A DNA stretch of 64,000 nucleotides from Labilibaculum sp. Its GTDB lineage: Bacteria; Bacteroidota; Bacteroidia; Bacteroidales; Marinifilaceae. The notes under the pieces are model-generated. The model did no database searches. It worked only from the letters and a program-made list of their open reading frames with translations, and was not told the origin of the DNA. The stretch lies in assembly GCA_016342745.1 (NCBI GenBank), contig JAEINT010000005.1, positions 124,001 to 188,000 of the forward strand, written 5' to 3'. Every line of letters starts with the position of its first letter. The stretch's first letter is position 1. Positions 9,801-19,671 of this stretch are shown one piece after another. Both the position numbers and the translations under genes were made by a program.

Positions 9801-11906
9801 TTAACTTATAACGCTCCAATTGATTTTTGTTTTGCTTAGTCGTTTTACTTGTTTTGCAAATGTAAAGTTTTCATCTTTTTCAAGTAAAGGATCATCGTCT
9901 AGTATTTCTTGCGCTACTTCTCTGGCATATTGCAGTAACTGACCATCTTTTCCAAGATTGGCAATTTTAAGATCGTAAGATATTCCACTTTGTTGTGTTC
10001 CTTCAATGTCACCAGGCCCACGCAGCTTTAAATCAACTTCAGCAATTTCAAATCCATCATTGGTGCGAACCATCGTTTCAATCCTCTTGCGCGATTCGAT
10101 CGATAATTTATAAGAAGACATTAAAATGCAATAGGATTGCTCCGCTCCACGACCAACGCGTCCTCGCAACTGATGAAGTTGCGAAAGGCCAAATCGTTCG
10201 GTGCTTTCTATGATCATTACCGAAGCATTTGGAACATTTACACCAACTTCAATAACTGTTGTTGCAACCATTATTTGGGTTTCTCCTTTGGCAAAACGTT
10301 GCATTTCTTCTTCTTTTTCAGCTGGTTTCATCTTACCATGAACCATGCTGATACCATATTTTTCAGGAGGGAAAAACTGAGTAACGCTTTCATATCCTTC
10401 TTCCAGGTTTTTGTAATCCATTTTTTCAGATTCTTTGATCAATGGATAAACCAAATAAACTTGTCTTCCAAGATCGATCTGTTTTTTCATGAAATCATAA
10501 ACCTGCTTTCTTCTGTTCTCGAAATAATGAACGGTTTGAATAGGCTTTCTTCCAGGAGGAAGTTCGTCAATAATGGATACTTCAAGATCTCCATAAAGAG
10601 TCATTGCCAATGTTCTTGGTATAGGTGTTGCTGTCATAACCAAGATATGCGGTGGAATATTGTTCTTTTTCCATAGACGAGCACGCTGAGCTACTCCAAA
10701 TCGATGTTGCTCATCGATTATTACCAAGCCTAAATTATTGAACTGAACAATGTCTTCTAATAAGGCATGTGTTCCGATCAAAATTTGCAATTCGCCACTT
10801 TTAAGTTGCTCGTGAATTACTCTTCTGTCTTTTTGTTTGGTTGATCCTGTTAGAAGGGCAACTTTAATATTTAAGCCTTCTAAAAACTCACAAATGGTTT
10901 CCATGTGCTGGGTAGCAAGAATTTCGGTTGGTGCCATTATGCAAGACTGACAACCATTGTCCAAGCCCATTAGCATACACATTAAGCCTACAAGCGTTTT
11001 ACCACTTCCCACATCACCTTGCAGCAATCGGTTCATTTGTTTTCCAGTAGCGACATCTTTTCGGATTTCTTTAATCACTCTTTTTTGAGCATTGGTTAAT
11101 TCGAAAGGAAGATTGTTTTGAAAAAACTGATTGAAATTTTCACCAATTTTCGTGAATTGATGTCCTTGATAAAGGATCTTTCGCTTCATCTTCATTTTAA
11201 GAATGTTGAGCTGAATGTAAAACAACTCTTCAAACTTTAAACGGTAGGTAGCTTTTTTTAATATTTCGGTATCTTGAGGGAAATGAATTTGGATTAAAGC
11301 ATCGTGTAGATTGATTAACCCTAATTTATTTATTAAAGAAGCTGTTAAAGTCTCCGGTATTTTTCCATTTAATGACTTAAGCGCATTTTCTTGAAGTTTG
11401 TGTATTGCTTTCGAGTTAAGAAAACTGCTTTTCATCCTTTCAGTAGTAAGATAAAAAGCTTGTAAAGAGGCATTTAATTTGTCATTTTTACTTGCACTCT
11501 CTTCAAGTTCAGGATGAACAACATTTATTTTCCGATTGAACTCAGATGGTTTACCAAAAACAATGTATTCTGTATTTGGTTTGAGGCTAGCTTTAATATA
11601 CTTAATGCCTTTAAACCATACCAATTCCAATACATTTTTTCCATCGGTAAATTGGGCAACTAGTCTTTGTTGTCTTTTTTCGCCTACGGTTTCGATGCTT
11701 GTGATTTCTCCTCGTACCTGTATGTATGGTAATTTGGAGTGGATTTCACTAATTGCATAGAATTTAGTTCTATCAATATATTTAAAAGGAAAATGATATA
11801 GTAAATCTTCGTAACTATAAATTGATAATTCCTTGTTCAGGATGGTGGCTCTTTTGGGGCCAACACCAGCTAAAAATTTTATGTCGAGTCCAGCTAATTC
11901 AGACAT
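9801..11906 (-). CDS. recG: ATP-dependent DNA helicase RecG
   Basis: 701 residues, full length. RecG remodels stalled replication forks and Holliday junctions. The N-terminal wedge/OB region (about 60-160) is followed by the helicase core: Walker A GDVGSGKT (297-304), DEQH box (398-401), TATPIPRT motif III, and motif VI QLRGRVGRG. The C-terminal GDIEGTQQSG is also typical. The gene is monocistronic. Confidence 0.97.
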   Translation of the reverse strand: MSELAGLDIKFLAGVGPKRATILNKELSIYSYEDLLYHFPFKYIDRTKFYAISEIHSKLPYIQVRGEITSIETVGEKRQQRLVAQFTDGKNVLELVWFKGIKYIKASLKPNTEYIVFGKPSEFNRKINVVHPELEESASKNDKLNASLQAFYLTTERMKSSFLNSKAIHKLQENALKSLNGKIPETLTASLINKLGLINLHDALIQIHFPQDTEILKKATYRLKFEELFYIQLNILKMKMKRKILYQGHQFTKIGENFNQFFQNNLPFELTNAQKRVIKEIRKDVATGKQMNRLLQGDVGSGKTLVGLMCMLMGLDNGCQSCIMAPTEILATQHMETICEFLEGLNIKVALLTGSTKQKDRRVIHEQLKSGELQILIGTHALLEDIVQFNNLGLVIIDEQHRFGVAQRARLWKKNNIPPHILVMTATPIPRTLAMTLYGDLEVSIIDELPPGRKPIQTVHYFENRRKQVYDFMKKQIDLGRQVYLVYPLIKESEKMDYKNLEEGYESVTQFFPPEKYGISMVHGKMKPAEKEEEMQRFAKGETQIMVATTVIEVGVNVPNASVMIIESTERFGLSQLHQLRGRVGRGAEQSYCILMSSYKLSIESRKRIETMVRTNDGFEIAEVDLKLRGPGDIEGTQQSGISYDLKIANLGKDGQLLQYAREVAQEILDDDPLLEKDENFTFAKQVKRLSKTKINWSVIS

Positions 11907-12260
11907 GGATTTTGTTCTATTCTATAATGGCAATGCTAAATTTTAGATTTAGCTTATTGAAAAATTATTTAAATCATAAAAGTACAAACAAAAGTAGATT
12001 GAAAAACAATTTTTAAAAAGAAATGAAAGTCTAAAGTTGGCTTCTGAGCTGAAAAGATGAAACCGGTTAAATTAATCTCTTTTGGTTTGGGTTTATTTTT
12101 GTAGGTTTTTTGATAAGTGAAGGAAATTCGATTTAACGAAATTTTGCATGAAAGTATCCTTTTTAGCTATTGTAAAAGTTCAGCGAAATTTTATCTTTGT
12201 AGTAGCGTTGATATTTGACGAAAAAGTGAATGGTTGAATAGAAGCTAAATAAAATTAAAG
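11907..12260. other. Divergent intergenic region, recG / cobalamin adenosyltransferase
   Basis: 354 bp of AT-rich DNA. Apart from the promoter at 12169-12199 I see no gene or structured RNA; in particular no cobalamin riboswitch core. Confidence 0.5.
12169..12199 (+). promoter_or_regulatory. Bacteroidota-type promoter for the adenosyltransferase gene
   Basis: ATTG (-33) and TATCTTTG (-7; consensus TAnnTTTG) separated by 19 nt, giving a start of transcription near 12206 and a leader of about 55 nt. Confidence 0.65.
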
Positions 12261-12821
12261 ATGACTAAATTTAAAGTATATACAAAAACAGGAGATGCAG
12301 GAACTACCGGTTTAATTGGTGGAACTCGAGTTCCTAAACATCACTTAAGATTAGAGTCTTATGGTACTGTCGATGAGCTAAATTCATACGTTGGTGTAAT
12401 TAGATCTCATGATATAGAAGCGAAATCAAAAGAGGTTTTACTAATTATTCAAAACAAACTATTCCTGATCGGATCTCGGTTGGCAACTGATGAAGAAAAA
12501 TCAGATCTAAAACAAAAATTACCAATTGAAGAGGCAGATATTCTTTTGTTGGAAAAAGAGATGGATCGAATGGATGAAGAGCTCGAAGAACTCAACAATT
12601 TCGTACTGCCTGGAGGTAGTGTTGTTAATGGTTTTTGCCATGTTGCAAGAACGGTTTGCAGAAGAGCGGAGCGAAGAGCTAATCAATTGTCTAACGAAGT
12701 AGACATAAACCCACTGTTGTTGAAATATTTAAACAGACTTTCCGATTATTTTTTCGTGCTCTCACGTAAGGTTTTACTAGATGTTGGGGCAGATGAAATA
12801 AAATGGATGCCCGACTTGTAA
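12261..12821 (+). CDS. Cob(I)yrinic acid a,c-diamide / cobalamin adenosyltransferase, PduO type
   Basis: 186 residues, normal length. It transfers the adenosyl group of ATP to cob(I)alamin, forming coenzyme B12. YTKTGDAGTTGLIGGTRVPK at the start is the PduO-type ATP-binding motif; the C-terminal part RRAERRANQLSN...LKYLNRLSDYFFVLSR is the other signature. Followed at 57 nt by a DUF2795 gene, likely on the same transcript. Confidence 0.95.
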   Translation: MTKFKVYTKTGDAGTTGLIGGTRVPKHHLRLESYGTVDELNSYVGVIRSHDIEAKSKEVLLIIQNKLFLIGSRLATDEEKSDLKQKLPIEEADILLLEKEMDRMDEELEELNNFVLPGGSVVNGFCHVARTVCRRAERRANQLSNEVDINPLLLKYLNRLSDYFFVLSRKVLLDVGADEIKWMPDL

Positions 12822-12878
12822 ATTCAAAAAAAAAAATTATATTCGCAGAATAATAAAAGAACCTAAATATTTAGACTT

Positions 12879-13100
12879 ATGTATTGGACACTCGAATTAG
12901 CCACTAAACTAGAAGATGCACCTTGGCCTGCAACCAAAGATGAGTTGATTGATTATGGAATCCGCTCTGGAGCGCCATTGGAAGTGATTGAAAACTTGCA
13001 GGAAATTGAGGAAGAAGGAGAAATTTTTGAAAGCATCGAAGATATTTGGCCTGACTATCCGAGCAAAGGAGATTTTCTATTCAACGAAGATGAATATTAA
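12879..13100 (+). CDS. DUF2795 small acidic protein
   Basis: 73 residues. The sequence PWPATKDELIDYGIRSGAP and NLQEIEEEGE matches the DUF2795 pattern (small proteins, function unknown, common in Bacteroidota with a WP(A/T)TK(D/E)ELI(D/E)YA core). No signal peptide. Ends 3 nt before a strong terminator. Confidence 0.75.
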   Translation: MYWTLELATKLEDAPWPATKDELIDYGIRSGAPLEVIENLQEIEEEGEIFESIEDIWPDYPSKGDFLFNEDEY

Positions 13101-13103
13101 TAT

Positions 13104-13137
13104 AAAAAATGGGGTTTTGTATAAAACCCCATTTTTT
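13104..13137. terminator. Bidirectional terminator
   Basis: Perfect 15-bp stem (AAAAAATGGGGTTTT) with a 4-nt loop and A/T tails on both sides, between convergent genes. Confidence 0.85.
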
Positions 13138-13197
13138 ATGCTTCAAATTTCTTTGAGCTCTTATACCAGCTTAATGGTATAGTTATTTTTAATGAAA

Positions 13198-14775
13198 TTA
13201 TTCTATTTCACGTAATAGTTCTGGTTTTAGTTCAGGCTCACTTATTTCTAAAAGTTTTTTATCCCAAATAAAAATATCCTCTTTTCTTTTGGGCTGATCT
13301 GATTCTAGCCATTGGAATTCTTTTAGATATAACATTTCCTTCTCAACTTGGAATAGGGGATACATATTGCCGTCTGGCTTTTTGATAAAGATGATCTGAT
13401 CAATCTTATTCTCTTTTATTCTTATGCTGATATTGCTACTTTTAGCAGTATTCATTCCCATTATTATTCCTTTATCCATAGGATAGTACAATGTCTCTCC
13501 ATTCCCACTGATGTCAAGTTTATACAACTTATTATCTTTCACATGTCCAAGCATGTTTTTGCCTTTTATTTGATTGTAAAAGGTCGTGTCTTCCTTAGAG
13601 GAAAGAAATGATGACCCACGAAAGTGCAAGTATCTAATGGCTTCATTTTTAGTTTCAATACCAATTGTATCCGCAACTATTTGATTTCCCTGTGCCCATA
13701 AAACAGGATTGTTAAAAAGGCGAATGGTCGAATCTTGCATAGTATAAACCAGAGAATCACATTTACCTTGCAAGTCCGGTCTAAAAAACTTCACGCGATG
13801 AAAGGCTTTTATTCTTTCAAAATTAGATGTGTCTTTGTCAAGGCGTAAACTATCTGCATGCAAAAATAAGGAATCTTGTTCTGTAACTTGAATAAACACT
13901 GCAGAATCGGTCATTAAGGCTTCCTCAGTACTTTTAAAAGTCTCTAAGTAATTTCCTTTAAGAATAATATTATTGATCGTATCTCGCAATTCTACATGAT
14001 CAAAAATTCTAGCCAATTCGTTGTTTCGATCTAAGTAGATGCTATCTCCTTTAATCTGATACGATTTGCTGTTTAGTTCTGTGTTTTTTAAGAATTGAGA
14101 AATATTAGTTGATGTATTGTACCATCCATCTTCAGAATACAAAGTTTCTTTTTCACCTACAATATCAGTTGGACCTAAAATAAAGGCAGTTTTACTAACG
14201 GTATTGTATTTTAAAGTGTCTGAGAATAAGTCGTAATCTTCAGTATGAACCTTAACGCTATCCTTAAAGAATAACAATTCATCTTTGGTATAATACCTGC
14301 CAATTTCACTGTTTAGAACATTGGTCGAATCAATAATTTGGCCGCCATTAAAGTAGTAACCAACACTTTCATTCATATCAAAATCAAGAAATTGTGTTGT
14401 AACGGTAACCGACTTATTTTCCAGTTTCACATTATTTCTCAACTCTGCATATTTTCGGTTGCCATAATACTTCAAGTAATCACCGTAGATGTGAACGGTG
14501 TCAGCATTAATGATGTGTACCTTGCCAAAAGCTTCCAAGCTATTTTCTTTTTCATACTGGTAGGCACTATCGCAATACATTTTAATATCTCCGTGAGTAA
14601 TGAAAACATTACCAAGAAATTTGTTAAGTACAGGATCGGTGTTTCTAACAAACTTGACTATATCCGAGTTTTTAATATCTACTTTCGACTTTTTTTGAGC
14701 TAAAGTAGATGTGTAAGCCAAACAGAAAAGGCTTGTGAGAATAATTAATATGTACTTGTTAGCTTTACTAAGCAT
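13198..14775 (-). CDS. OstA/LptA-like envelope protein
   Basis: 525 residues with a signal peptide (about 1-26, ending TLAQ). Repeated strand-rich segments such as GNVFITHGDIKMYCDSAYQY, FGKVHIINADTVHIYGDYLKY and NVKLENKSVTVTT resemble the OstA-like N domain of LptA/LptD, which bind the lipid part of LPS during transport to the outer membrane. The likely role is a periplasmic LPS-bridge component. It lies 7 nt after the moxR-type gene on the same strand. Confidence 0.8.
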   Translation of the reverse strand: MLSKANKYILIILTSLFCLAYTSTLAQKKSKVDIKNSDIVKFVRNTDPVLNKFLGNVFITHGDIKMYCDSAYQYEKENSLEAFGKVHIINADTVHIYGDYLKYYGNRKYAELRNNVKLENKSVTVTTQFLDFDMNESVGYYFNGGQIIDSTNVLNSEIGRYYTKDELLFFKDSVKVHTEDYDLFSDTLKYNTVSKTAFILGPTDIVGEKETLYSEDGWYNTSTNISQFLKNTELNSKSYQIKGDSIYLDRNNELARIFDHVELRDTINNIILKGNYLETFKSTEEALMTDSAVFIQVTEQDSLFLHADSLRLDKDTSNFERIKAFHRVKFFRPDLQGKCDSLVYTMQDSTIRLFNNPVLWAQGNQIVADTIGIETKNEAIRYLHFRGSSFLSSKEDTTFYNQIKGKNMLGHVKDNKLYKLDISGNGETLYYPMDKGIIMGMNTAKSSNISIRIKENKIDQIIFIKKPDGNMYPLFQVEKEMLYLKEFQWLESDQPKRKEDIFIWDKKLLEISEPELKPELLREIE

Positions 14776-14782
14776 TATAATT

Positions 14783-15748
14783 TTACTTTAAAAGTTCTGT
14801 AATGATGTCTTCAATACTGATTCCTGCAGCCTCAGCTTTGTAATTCTTCATAATTCGATGTCGAAGTATGGAAACAGCAACTTCTTTAACATCTTCGATA
14901 TCTGGCGAATATTTTCCTGATAGCAGAGCATTAGTTTTTGCCCCAATTACCAAATATTGTGATGCTCTTGGTCCAGCACCCCAATTGATGTAATCATTTG
15001 CCATTGGATGTGCATGTTCTGTGTTTGGCCTTGTTTTGGCCGCTAGGTTAACAGCATATTCCAATACGCTTCTATTAATTGGTACTTTTTCAATTAATTT
15101 CTGATAGTAAAGAATTTTATCTGCAGATATTATTTTTTCTAGAGCAATTTCTTTGCCAGAAGTTGTGTTCTCAACAATCGTTAGTTCATCTTCAAGTTTT
15201 GGATAATCTAAATAGATACTAAACATGAAACGGTCAAGCTGAGCTTCAGGTAGCGGATAAGTACCTTCTTGTTCGATTGGGTTTTGCGTTGCCAATACGA
15301 AAAAAGGCTTTTCTATTTGGTAGCTTTTGCCATTTACCGTTACCATTTTTTCTTGCATTGCCTCAAGTAATGCCGATTGCGTTTTTGGCGGCGTACGGTT
15401 TATTTCATCAGCAAGAAGAATGTTTGCAAACAAAGGGCCTTTAATAAAATTGAATTTTCTATCGTTGTTTAAAATTTCAGTTCCAATAATATCCGAAGGC
15501 ATTAAATCTGGTGTGAATTGAATCCGCTGATATTTTAAATCAAGAACCTGAGATATGGTGTTCACAAGAAGTGTTTTAGCCAATCCAGGAACACCAACAA
15601 GTAAGCAATGTCCATTGCTAAAAATGGAAATCAGCACTTTTTTAATGATGTCATCCTGACCAAATATCTTCTTTCTGATTTCAGCAGTTAATTGTTGGTA
15701 ATCTGCTTGCAAAGCATTTGCAGCTTCTACTTCAGTTTTAAAATTCAT
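14783..15748 (-). CDS. MoxR-family AAA+ ATPase
   Basis: 321 residues. Walker A GVPGLAKT (about 57-64), Walker B/LADEINRTPPKTQSALLEAMQE, sensor ATQNPIEQEGTYPLPEAQLDRF: the full MoxR signature. MoxR ATPases act as chaperone-like motors, often with DUF58/VWA proteins, but none is encoded here; the partner may be elsewhere or the next gene. Separated from the upstream surA-type gene by a hairpin terminator. Confidence 0.92.
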   Translation of the reverse strand: MNFKTEVEAANALQADYQQLTAEIRKKIFGQDDIIKKVLISIFSNGHCLLVGVPGLAKTLLVNTISQVLDLKYQRIQFTPDLMPSDIIGTEILNNDRKFNFIKGPLFANILLADEINRTPPKTQSALLEAMQEKMVTVNGKSYQIEKPFFVLATQNPIEQEGTYPLPEAQLDRFMFSIYLDYPKLEDELTIVENTTSGKEIALEKIISADKILYYQKLIEKVPINRSVLEYAVNLAAKTRPNTEHAHPMANDYINWGAGPRASQYLVIGAKTNALLSGKYSPDIEDVKEVAVSILRHRIMKNYKAEAAGISIEDIITELLK

Positions 15749-15780
15749 CAGATTTGGTATTAGTTATTGCCTTTAATAAA

Positions 15781-15806
15781 TCAGACACAGCATTGGCTGT
15801 GTCTGA
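15781..15806 (-). terminator. Hairpin terminator after the surA-type operon
   Basis: Perfect 11-bp stem (TCAGACACAGC) with 4-nt loop, followed on the minus strand by TTTATT. The T tract is short, so it may be partial, allowing some read-through into moxR. Confidence 0.6.
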
Positions 15807-15826
15807 AAAATATATTGGTATTTCGT

Positions 15827-17179
15827 TTATTTTAACCAGCCTTTAAATCTAAATTTACCGTTTTTATAAGAGTCGTCGATATGAACGTAAGTACTCTTTT
15901 GTCGCGATGAGATCCATTTGTTTAGAATTTTTTGCTGTTTCTTATTGGTTAGCATGTTCTCAAACTGGCTCCAGTCATCGCTCAAGTTCGCTTTGTGCGA
16001 TTTCGTTTCCGACTTTATCTTAATAATTTTATATAACTCTTTACCTTGAGAATTGTCAAGAAAAGCGGCAGAAATCTCATTAACTTTTAAGGTGTTAATT
16101 TGTTTGGCAATAGCAGGAGGTAAATTGTCTTTTTCAAATTCAGACGTTCCTGTGTATGGATTTACTAATAAGCCACCATTGTTTTTAGTGTCTTTATCAT
16201 CAGAGAAAAAATAAGCTGCTTCGTCGAATTTTAATTTATCGTTGCGAATTAAATCAGCAATACTATCAAGAGCATGAGTTGCCTCAATTCTTTGAGCTTC
16301 TGCAATTCTTGGCTTTAAAAGAATGTGACGAGTGTTAATTCGTTCTCCTTTACGATCAATTAATTGAATAATATGGAAACCATATTCTGTTTCAACAATT
16401 TTAGAAACCTTATCTGTTTTAAGGTTGAAAGCTACATTCGCAAATTCAGGAACTAGCTGTGATCTAGCCATGTAATCTAATTCTCCACCACGCTGCGCAC
16501 TACCTTTATCTTCAGAATACAGAACTGCAAGCGTAGAGAAGCTTTGTCCGTTTGCAACACGATCACGATACCCTCTTAATTTCTCTCTAATACGATCCTT
16601 CTCATTATCTGAAATTTTTGGATTTTTTACAATTTGTTGAACTTGTACTTCGCCAGGTATAATAGGTAAACTATCAGTTGGTATTGTATTGTAAAATTCT
16701 CGAACTTCAGCTGGAGTAATGCGGATGTTCTTTGTTATCTCAGCTTGCATTTTTTCTTTGATACGCTCGTCGCGAGTATCATCGCGAAGATCGTTTTTCA
16801 TTTCAAGCATGGTTTTGCCAAAATACTGTTCAAGTTTTTCTTTAGAACCAATTCGTTGAACATACATTTCCAACTTGCGATTTAATTGGTCTTCAACTTC
16901 TTGTCCTGTTACTTCAATACTATCAACTTGGGCTTGTGCTATCATCAATTGTTGAATCAACAAATCCTCAAAGATCTCAGTCTTTAAATCTACGCTTCCA
17001 GAAGTATATCCTTGATTTTGTAAGCTTAAAAATCTATTTTCTACATCCGATTTAAGAACCACTTGATTTCCAACAACGGCAATAACTTTATCTACCATGT
17101 TATCTTGGGCATTGGCAGAGAAAGCACCAATCACAACCATGATCAAGAGGGTATTAAATTTTTTGAAAATGTAATGCAT
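15827..17179 (-). CDS. surA: Periplasmic peptidyl-prolyl isomerase, SurA type
   Basis: 450 residues: signal peptide (1-24, ending SANAQ), SurA N-terminal chaperone region (VDKVIAVVGNQVVLKSDVENRF), and two parvulin (PpiC) domains, around residues 180-280 (PGEVQVQQIVKNP... YGFHIIQLIDRKG) and 285-390 (INTRHILLKPRI...). SurA escorts outer-membrane proteins through the periplasm. Third gene of a three-gene foldase group. Confidence 0.9.
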   Translation of the reverse strand: MHYIFKKFNTLLIMVVIGAFSANAQDNMVDKVIAVVGNQVVLKSDVENRFLSLQNQGYTSGSVDLKTEIFEDLLIQQLMIAQAQVDSIEVTGQEVEDQLNRKLEMYVQRIGSKEKLEQYFGKTMLEMKNDLRDDTRDERIKEKMQAEITKNIRITPAEVREFYNTIPTDSLPIIPGEVQVQQIVKNPKISDNEKDRIREKLRGYRDRVANGQSFSTLAVLYSEDKGSAQRGGELDYMARSQLVPEFANVAFNLKTDKVSKIVETEYGFHIIQLIDRKGERINTRHILLKPRIAEAQRIEATHALDSIADLIRNDKLKFDEAAYFFSDDKDTKNNGGLLVNPYTGTSEFEKDNLPPAIAKQINTLKVNEISAAFLDNSQGKELYKIIKIKSETKSHKANLSDDWSQFENMLTNKKQQKILNKWISSRQKSTYVHIDDSYKNGKFRFKGWLK

Positions 17180-17189
17180 ATTTTATAGT

Positions 17190-18032
17190 TTAATAAATTT
17201 TGAATTTGTTTTTGGCTTCAGCATCCTTGTAGATGCTTTCTTCCAAATTCTTTATGAATTGAATTTTGCGTTTGTTTATTAATATTTTCTTAATGTCTTC
17301 CTTAACAAATGGTAAAGGAGCTAAATTGTTTTTAAGCTCATATTTTTGAATTTTAACAAAATAATGATGAGTTGAATCACTAATTTCATAATGTTTTCTC
17401 GTTTTTAAGAATCTCTCTTCATTATTTATCTTGCTTGGAAGCATATTTAATAGCTCTTGGGCATAAATCCAACGATCGCTAAAATTATCAAATTTTGTGG
17501 CATTCTGAAAGCAGTAGTCCTCCATTTCTTCCCAATCTTCCTCTTTTTCCGATTTATACAGTTTTTGGATGTCCTTAAGATTTGGAACTGGAATGGGAAC
17601 TTTAATGTATAATGCCTTGATAATGTTTCTGTTTAGTGTGAAGTTGGCAGCATAATCTTTGTAATAATTATCAATATCAAACTGACTAACTAGTGTATCA
17701 ATTTTTTGTTCGATTAACTGTTGTTGATATTTGTGAATAATTAAGGATGAGCGGTAATCTTCAACCATTTTGCTTACATCTTTGTCGCTTTCCGTTAAAT
17801 TTAGTTCAGCTCTAGAAATAATAAGCTGTTTTTTAATCCATTGATGAATGTAATTTTCGGCAATCAGAGTACTGTCTTCTTTGTTGGTTTCATTAGGTAT
17901 TGCCTCTTGAATAGAGCTCAGGTATAAGATTTTATCCTTTACTTTTGCAACAGGTTTGTCGTTTTTAGTTTTATTCGTTTCGCAAGAATAAAATAGTACT
18001 GTGAATAATAATAGTAGCGAATATTTAGTCAT
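17190..18032 (-). CDS. SurA/PpiC-associated lipoprotein
   Basis: 280 residues. I start at the ATG giving MTKYSLLLLFTVLFYSC, because this makes a proper lipoprotein signal with the lipid cysteine at residue 17; a longer frame starting 84 nt upstream has no signal. The mature part is helical and charged and looks like a SurA N-terminal domain, but I see no clear parvulin active site. One base separates it from the upstream PpiC gene and 10 nt from surA: an operon of periplasmic foldases. Confidence 0.75.
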   Translation of the reverse strand: MTKYSLLLLFTVLFYSCETNKTKNDKPVAKVKDKILYLSSIQEAIPNETNKEDSTLIAENYIHQWIKKQLIISRAELNLTESDKDVSKMVEDYRSSLIIHKYQQQLIEQKIDTLVSQFDIDNYYKDYAANFTLNRNIIKALYIKVPIPVPNLKDIQKLYKSEKEEDWEEMEDYCFQNATKFDNFSDRWIYAQELLNMLPSKINNEERFLKTRKHYEISDSTHHYFVKIQKYELKNNLAPLPFVKEDIKKILINKRKIQFIKNLEESIYKDAEAKNKFKIY

Positions 18033-18033
18033 C

Positions 18034-19671
18034 TTATTTTTCTGCAATTTTGTTAAATGTCGACTGTGATATTTTAATTTTGTATTCAGAACGCAATTTT
18101 TCTTCCCAAATTGCATTTAAATACGCTTTGTAGTCAGCAACTACTTTAAATTTTATGCTCTCGAAATCGACATTTTTATCGTATTTGCTTCGGTTCTCGT
18201 GATAATATTTCAGCAAATTAAATTGGCTATTAGTCGCAGGTAACCAAACCTTTTGTTTCGTAATGTTCTTTACCAGTATTTTATTTTTGTAATTCTGAAT
18301 CCTATTTTTCAAGGCAGAATTGTTCTCAAGCAACTGTTTTTTGTAAAAGGCTAAGATACTATTGTTTGAGAAATTATCGTAAACTCGGTTAATGTATTCT
18401 ATGAAATTTTCATAAATATCTTTTGATGCCTGTTGGCTTAAGTAAGCTGCAAAATCTTCTTGCGAATATTCAATCCCTCCAATGGTAAATAAAGGCTGCC
18501 ATAAATCAGCATAAGCATAATCTAAAATAGAGTAGAAGTTAGAGAGTAATTCTCTATTTTCTTTAAACTGATATTCCTTCTTAATTTTTGATAGAAGTTC
18601 ACCTGAGCTAGTTTTTGATCGACTATCCTGCGAAATTAATCGACTAATTTCCTCTCTGCATTCCTCTAACGATGAATAATCTTTACGATCTATTAATTGC
18701 AATATATGATAGCCAAATTCTGTTTTTACAGGATTCGAAATTTCATTCTTTTCTTTTAATTTAAAGGCAGCTCTTTCAATTTCCGGATGCGTTTCAAACA
18801 AGCCAAACCAGGGTAGTACACCGCCTAAATTTGCTGACCTTTTGTCAGAGGAGTGTTTTTCAGCTAATTTTTCAAATTGATTTTCCTTTTTGAGTATAGC
18901 ATGAATCGAATCGATTTGCTGTTTTGTTTGAAGGTGATTCCGTTTGTTGTACTCAAGTAATATGTGTCTGATTTTTACGCTGCCAGGATTTGGGATTTTA
19001 TCCATTACCTGTATGATGTGATAACCAAACTGTGTTCTAATCGGGTTTGAATATTCATGTAAGTTTAGCTTGTAAGCAGCAGATTCAAAAGAATAATCCA
19101 TATCGAATGCTGTAAAATATCCAATTTCGCCATTGTTTTTTTTCACCGATTGATCATCAGAATATTTTTGAGCTATTTTCCCGAATGATTTACCTTTTAC
19201 AAGATATTTTTGAATCTTCTTAACTTCGGTGTAGGCAGCAAGGGTGTCTTTAGGGGATGCATGCCCGTGTATTTTTACTAAAATGTGTCTTACCTTGATA
19301 TAATGTTGAATCCGTTCATGCGCCTCAATAATTTGCTCTTCGGTAATTGTTGTCGGATACAGAAAAGAATGGAAAGCAATGTCTGAGTAGATTTGCACAT
19401 CTTTTTGTACTTCCTCTCGTTTGTCGATATTGTTTTTTTCGGCGGCTTTTACTTTTAGATGGAATAGAATAAATTGATCTAACTTTTCCTTTGTTGTTAA
19501 TCGATAGATGTTTGTATCTGCTAATTGCTCGTTTTTGCAAAAGTTTAAAAATACTTCTGATGAATAGGCAGTATCATTAATCGTAAAAAGAGTATCCTTC
19601 GGATTACTTTGTCCAAAGCTTGCCGATTGGCAACAAGTAAATATCAATAGATAAAATAATACTCTTCTCAT
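18034..19671 (-). CDS. Peptidyl-prolyl isomerase with two PpiC domains
   Basis: 545 residues with a short signal sequence and a cysteine-containing FTCCQSASFGQ, so it may be a lipoprotein or a secreted protein. Two parvulin domains are clear: IKVRHILVKIHGHA ... YGYHIIQVMDK form (about 125-225) and VKIRHILLEYNKR ... YHILQLIDRKD (about 232-335). The C-terminal 200 residues are helical and may bind clients. First gene of the foldase operon. Confidence 0.9.
   Translation of the reverse strand: MRRVLFYLLIFTCCQSASFGQSNPKDTLFTINDTAYSSEVFLNFCKNEQLADTNIYRLTTKEKLDQFILFHLKVKAAEKNNIDKREEVQKDVQIYSDIAFHSFLYPTTITEEQIIEAHERIQHYIKVRHILVKIHGHASPKDTLAAYTEVKKIQKYLVKGKSFGKIAQKYSDDQSVKKNNGEIGYFTAFDMDYSFESAAYKLNLHEYSNPIRTQFGYHIIQVMDKIPNPGSVKIRHILLEYNKRNHLQTKQQIDSIHAILKKENQFEKLAEKHSSDKRSANLGGVLPWFGLFETHPEIERAAFKLKEKNEISNPVKTEFGYHILQLIDRKDYSSLEECREEISRLISQDSRSKTSSGELLSKIKKEYQFKENRELLSNFYSILDYAYADLWQPLFTIGGIEYSQEDFAAYLSQQASKDIYENFIEYINRVYDNFSNNSILAFYKKQLLENNSALKNRIQNYKNKILVKNITKQKVWLPATNSQFNLLKYYHENRSKYDKNVDFESIKFKVVADYKAYLNAIWEEKLRSEYKIKISQSTFNKIAEK

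Noticed and set aside
12000-12260. A cobalamin riboswitch before the cobalamin adenosyltransferase gene
   Set aside because: No GGGAA/GTG core sequence was found; a normal promoter gives a short leader.
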